Origin: JANQIO01 sp038746745
GTDB taxonomy: Bacteria > Pseudomonadota > Gammaproteobacteria > Pseudomonadales > Halieaceae
Length of the DNA stretch: 64,000 nucleotides
Direction of reading: 5' to 3'
NCBI GenBank assembly: GCA_038746745.1
Contig: JBCDKJ010000013.1
Coordinates: forward strand, 1-64,000
Positions within the stretch are counted from its first letter, which is position 1, and each line of letters opens with the position of its first letter. The notes beneath the pieces are model-generated. The model did not search any database. It worked only from the letters and a program-made list of their open reading frames with translations, and was not told where the DNA came from. Of this stretch, positions 62,513-64,000 are shown in pieces. The position numbers and the translations under genes were made by a program.

Positions 62513-63319
62513 ATGGGGGTGATGAACATCACCCCCGATTCTTTTTCCGACGGCGGAACCCTTTACCAATCGGGCAGACCCGCCCTCGACCAGGTCCTTA
62601 ATCGGGCGCAGGTCATGGTGAGCGATGGGGCGGCTATCCTCGATATCGGCGGAGAATCAACGCGGCCTGGCGCCACGCCCGTTGGGGTCCAGGAAGAGCT
62701 GGACCGCGTTATCCCCTGTATTGAAGCACTCCACAGTGAGCTGGACGTCACCCTATCGGTAGACACCAGTACGCCACTGGTGATGCGCGAAGCAGCTGCT
62801 GCCGGTGTCGGGCTGCTTAACGATGTTCGGGCGCTGCGCCGAGAAGGGGCCCTTGAAACCGCAGTCTCCCTGAACTTACCTGTTTGCCTGATGCACATGC
62901 AGGGCGAGCCGGCCACCATGCAGCGCAAGCCGGTCTATGAGCATATTGTTGCCGATGTTACGCATTGGCTGGAGGCACGGGCTAAGGCAGTTATTGCAGC
63001 AGGCTTGCCCAGTGATCGCATTCTGCTGGATCCTGGCTTTGGTTTCGGCAAAACGGTAGCGCACAATCTGCAGCTACTTCAGGGTCTTGAGACGCTGGCT
63101 GATCTTGGATACCCATTACTCGTCGGACTGTCACGCAAATCGATGATTGGCAAGTTGATTGGCCGCGAGACCGATGAACGCCTGGCGGCCAGCCTGGCTC
63201 TTGCCGTATTGGCTGCGGAGCGCGGCGCCAGCATAATACGCACCCACGACGTTAAAGAGACCGCGGACGCGCTGGCGATGGTTACCGCGCTGGCAGATCC
63301 GTTGCGAGCAGAGCACTGA
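62513..63319 (+). CDS. folP: Dihydropteroate synthase
   Basis: A 268-residue TIM-barrel enzyme of folate synthesis and the sulfonamide target. The conserved loops MNITPDSFSDGG, DIGGESTRPGATPV, LLNDVRAL, LMHMQGEPATMQ, DPGFGFGKT and the late IIRTHDV are present. ATG 62513 leaves almost nothing before the first loop, while relatives have some 15-25 residues more; the frame is open back to the ftsH stop but offers only CTG-type starts. The glmM ATG directly follows its stop. Confidence 0.93.
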   Translation: MGVMNITPDSFSDGGTLYQSGRPALDQVLNRAQVMVSDGAAILDIGGESTRPGATPVGVQEELDRVIPCIEALHSELDVTLSVDTSTPLVMREAAAAGVGLLNDVRALRREGALETAVSLNLPVCLMHMQGEPATMQRKPVYEHIVADVTHWLEARAKAVIAAGLPSDRILLDPGFGFGKTVAHNLQLLQGLETLADLGYPLLVGLSRKSMIGKLIGRETDERLAASLALAVLAAERGASIIRTHDVKETADALAMVTALADPLRAEH

Positions 63320-64000
63320 ATGGAAAAGCGCCACTTTGGCACCGATGGCATTCGTGGGCGGGTCGGCGAGACGCCGATAACGCCGGACTTTATGCTCAAG
63401 CTGGGCTGGGCCTGTGGCAAGGTCTTTTCCGCTGGGCAGGGCGATCGCAGGAGTACCGTCATTATTGGCAAGGACACGCGTGTCTCCGGTTACATGTTTG
63501 AGTCCGCTCTTGAAGCTGGTCTGGTAGCGGCCGGCGCAGACGTAAAACTATTGGGTCCTATGCCAACCCCCGCTGTGGCGCATATGACGGTCACTCAGAG
63601 AGCGGTGGCCGGCATCGTCATAAGCGCATCCCATAATTCCTATGAAGACAACGGCGTCAAGTTCTTTGATGCTCAGGGCTATAAGTTACCCGACGCAGTA
63701 GAGCTTGCGATTGAGTCGCAGCTTGAGCGGCCACTTGAAATGGCCGCGTCGGCAAGCATTGGTAAAGCGCAGCGCGTGGTCGACGCGGCCGGGCGCTATA
63801 TAGAGTTCTGTAAGTCGACGGTGCCGCCTCAGTTCTCCCTGCGCGGCGTCAAGTTGGTGGTGGACTGCGCCAACGGCGCGACCTACCACATTGCCCCCAG
63901 TGTGTTTGCCGAGCTCGGAGCAGAGGTTGTCCCTCTCGCCACCATGCCCAATGGTTTTAATATTAATGAGGCCTGCGGTTCTACCGACATGGCTGCGCTA
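63320..64000 (+). CDS. glmM: Phosphoglucosamine mutase (partial, cut by window end)
   Basis: 227 codons are visible from ATG 63320, immediately after the folP stop, running off the right edge. The start MEKRHFGTDGIRGRVGETPI and the phosphoserine loop VISASHNSYEDNGVKFF (active Ser about 104) identify GlmM, which converts glucosamine-6-P to glucosamine-1-P for cell-wall and LPS precursors. The metal-binding and sugar domains lie outside the window. The ftsH-folP-glmM order is conserved. Confidence 0.96.
   Translation, partial: MEKRHFGTDGIRGRVGETPITPDFMLKLGWACGKVFSAGQGDRRSTVIIGKDTRVSGYMFESALEAGLVAAGADVKLLGPMPTPAVAHMTVTQRAVAGIVISASHNSYEDNGVKFFDAQGYKLPDAVELAIESQLERPLEMAASASIGKAQRVVDAAGRYIEFCKSTVPPQFSLRGVKLVVDCANGATYHIAPSVFAELGAEVVPLATMPNGFNINEACGSTDMAAL

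Overview
The window reads as one contiguous chromosomal segment of a gammaproteobacterium. Diagnostic blocks are zinc ribbon-aspS-yebC-ruvCAB-ybgC-tolQRAB-pal-cpoB, carAB-greA, and yhbY divergent from rlmE-ftsH-folP-glmM. These orders, together with several fatty-acid oxidation genes, a CYP153-type P450, a RegBA redox pair and moderately high GC, suggest an aerobic, probably marine member of the OMG/Halieaceae-like lineages. That placement is inference from gene content and was not tested by phylogeny. I see no prophage, integrase, transposase or CRISPR array.

Layout. 1-3.7 kb: the end of prfC, an 18-bp tandem repeat, a glutathione peroxidase coupled to a fatty-acid desaturase, and a MATE exporter. 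3.7-9.2 kb: an exported-looking D-2-hydroxyacid dehydrogenase, then a likely polyamine-catabolism group (glutamylpolyamine synthetase, LuxR-type regulator, class-III aminotransferase). 9.3-14.8 kb: hypotheticals, a helix-hairpin-helix protein, a lytic transglycosylase, proS, and an HU protein with a histone-H1-like tail. 15-26 kb: aspS, yebC, the Holliday-junction genes ruvCAB and the Tol-Pal envelope system, followed by tRNA-Lys. 26.3-33.5 kb: an amidohydrolase and the four-gene ligase-associated DNA repair cluster, in which the ligase gene carries an in-frame amber codon. 33.6-47.7 kb: CYP153, an FkbM methyltransferase, a 2OG oxygenase, three acyl-CoA dehydrogenases, RegBA, and a MaoC/SDR/thiolase/oxidoreductase/thioesterase operon. 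47.7-53.4 kb (minus strand): a CHAD protein, an MFS exporter, two SDRs and a basic amino-acid decarboxylase. 53.4-64 kb: carAB behind an attenuator-like leader, greA, a 49-bp repeat array, yhbY, rlmE, ftsH, folP and the start of glmM.

Most notable signals. (1) A near-identical promoter/operator, core AACNTACNGTANGTT, precedes both the acyl-CoA dehydrogenase pair and the MaoC-SDR-thiolase operon; it suggests a two-operon lipid-catabolism regulon controlled by a regulator outside the window. (2) The carAB leader has a strong terminator inside a small ORF that overlaps the TTG start of carA, resembling the pyrBI attenuation layout. (3) A TAG at codon 30 interrupts the otherwise intact ligase of the DNA repair cluster. 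(4) Many intergenic spacers carry unrelated 11-18 bp tandem repeats (12 bp is commonest) just before start codons, and a 49-bp array separates two convergent genes. (5) A tRNA 3'-end fragment is repeated about 200 bp downstream of tRNA-Lys, resembling the tyrT/rtT arrangement of E. coli.
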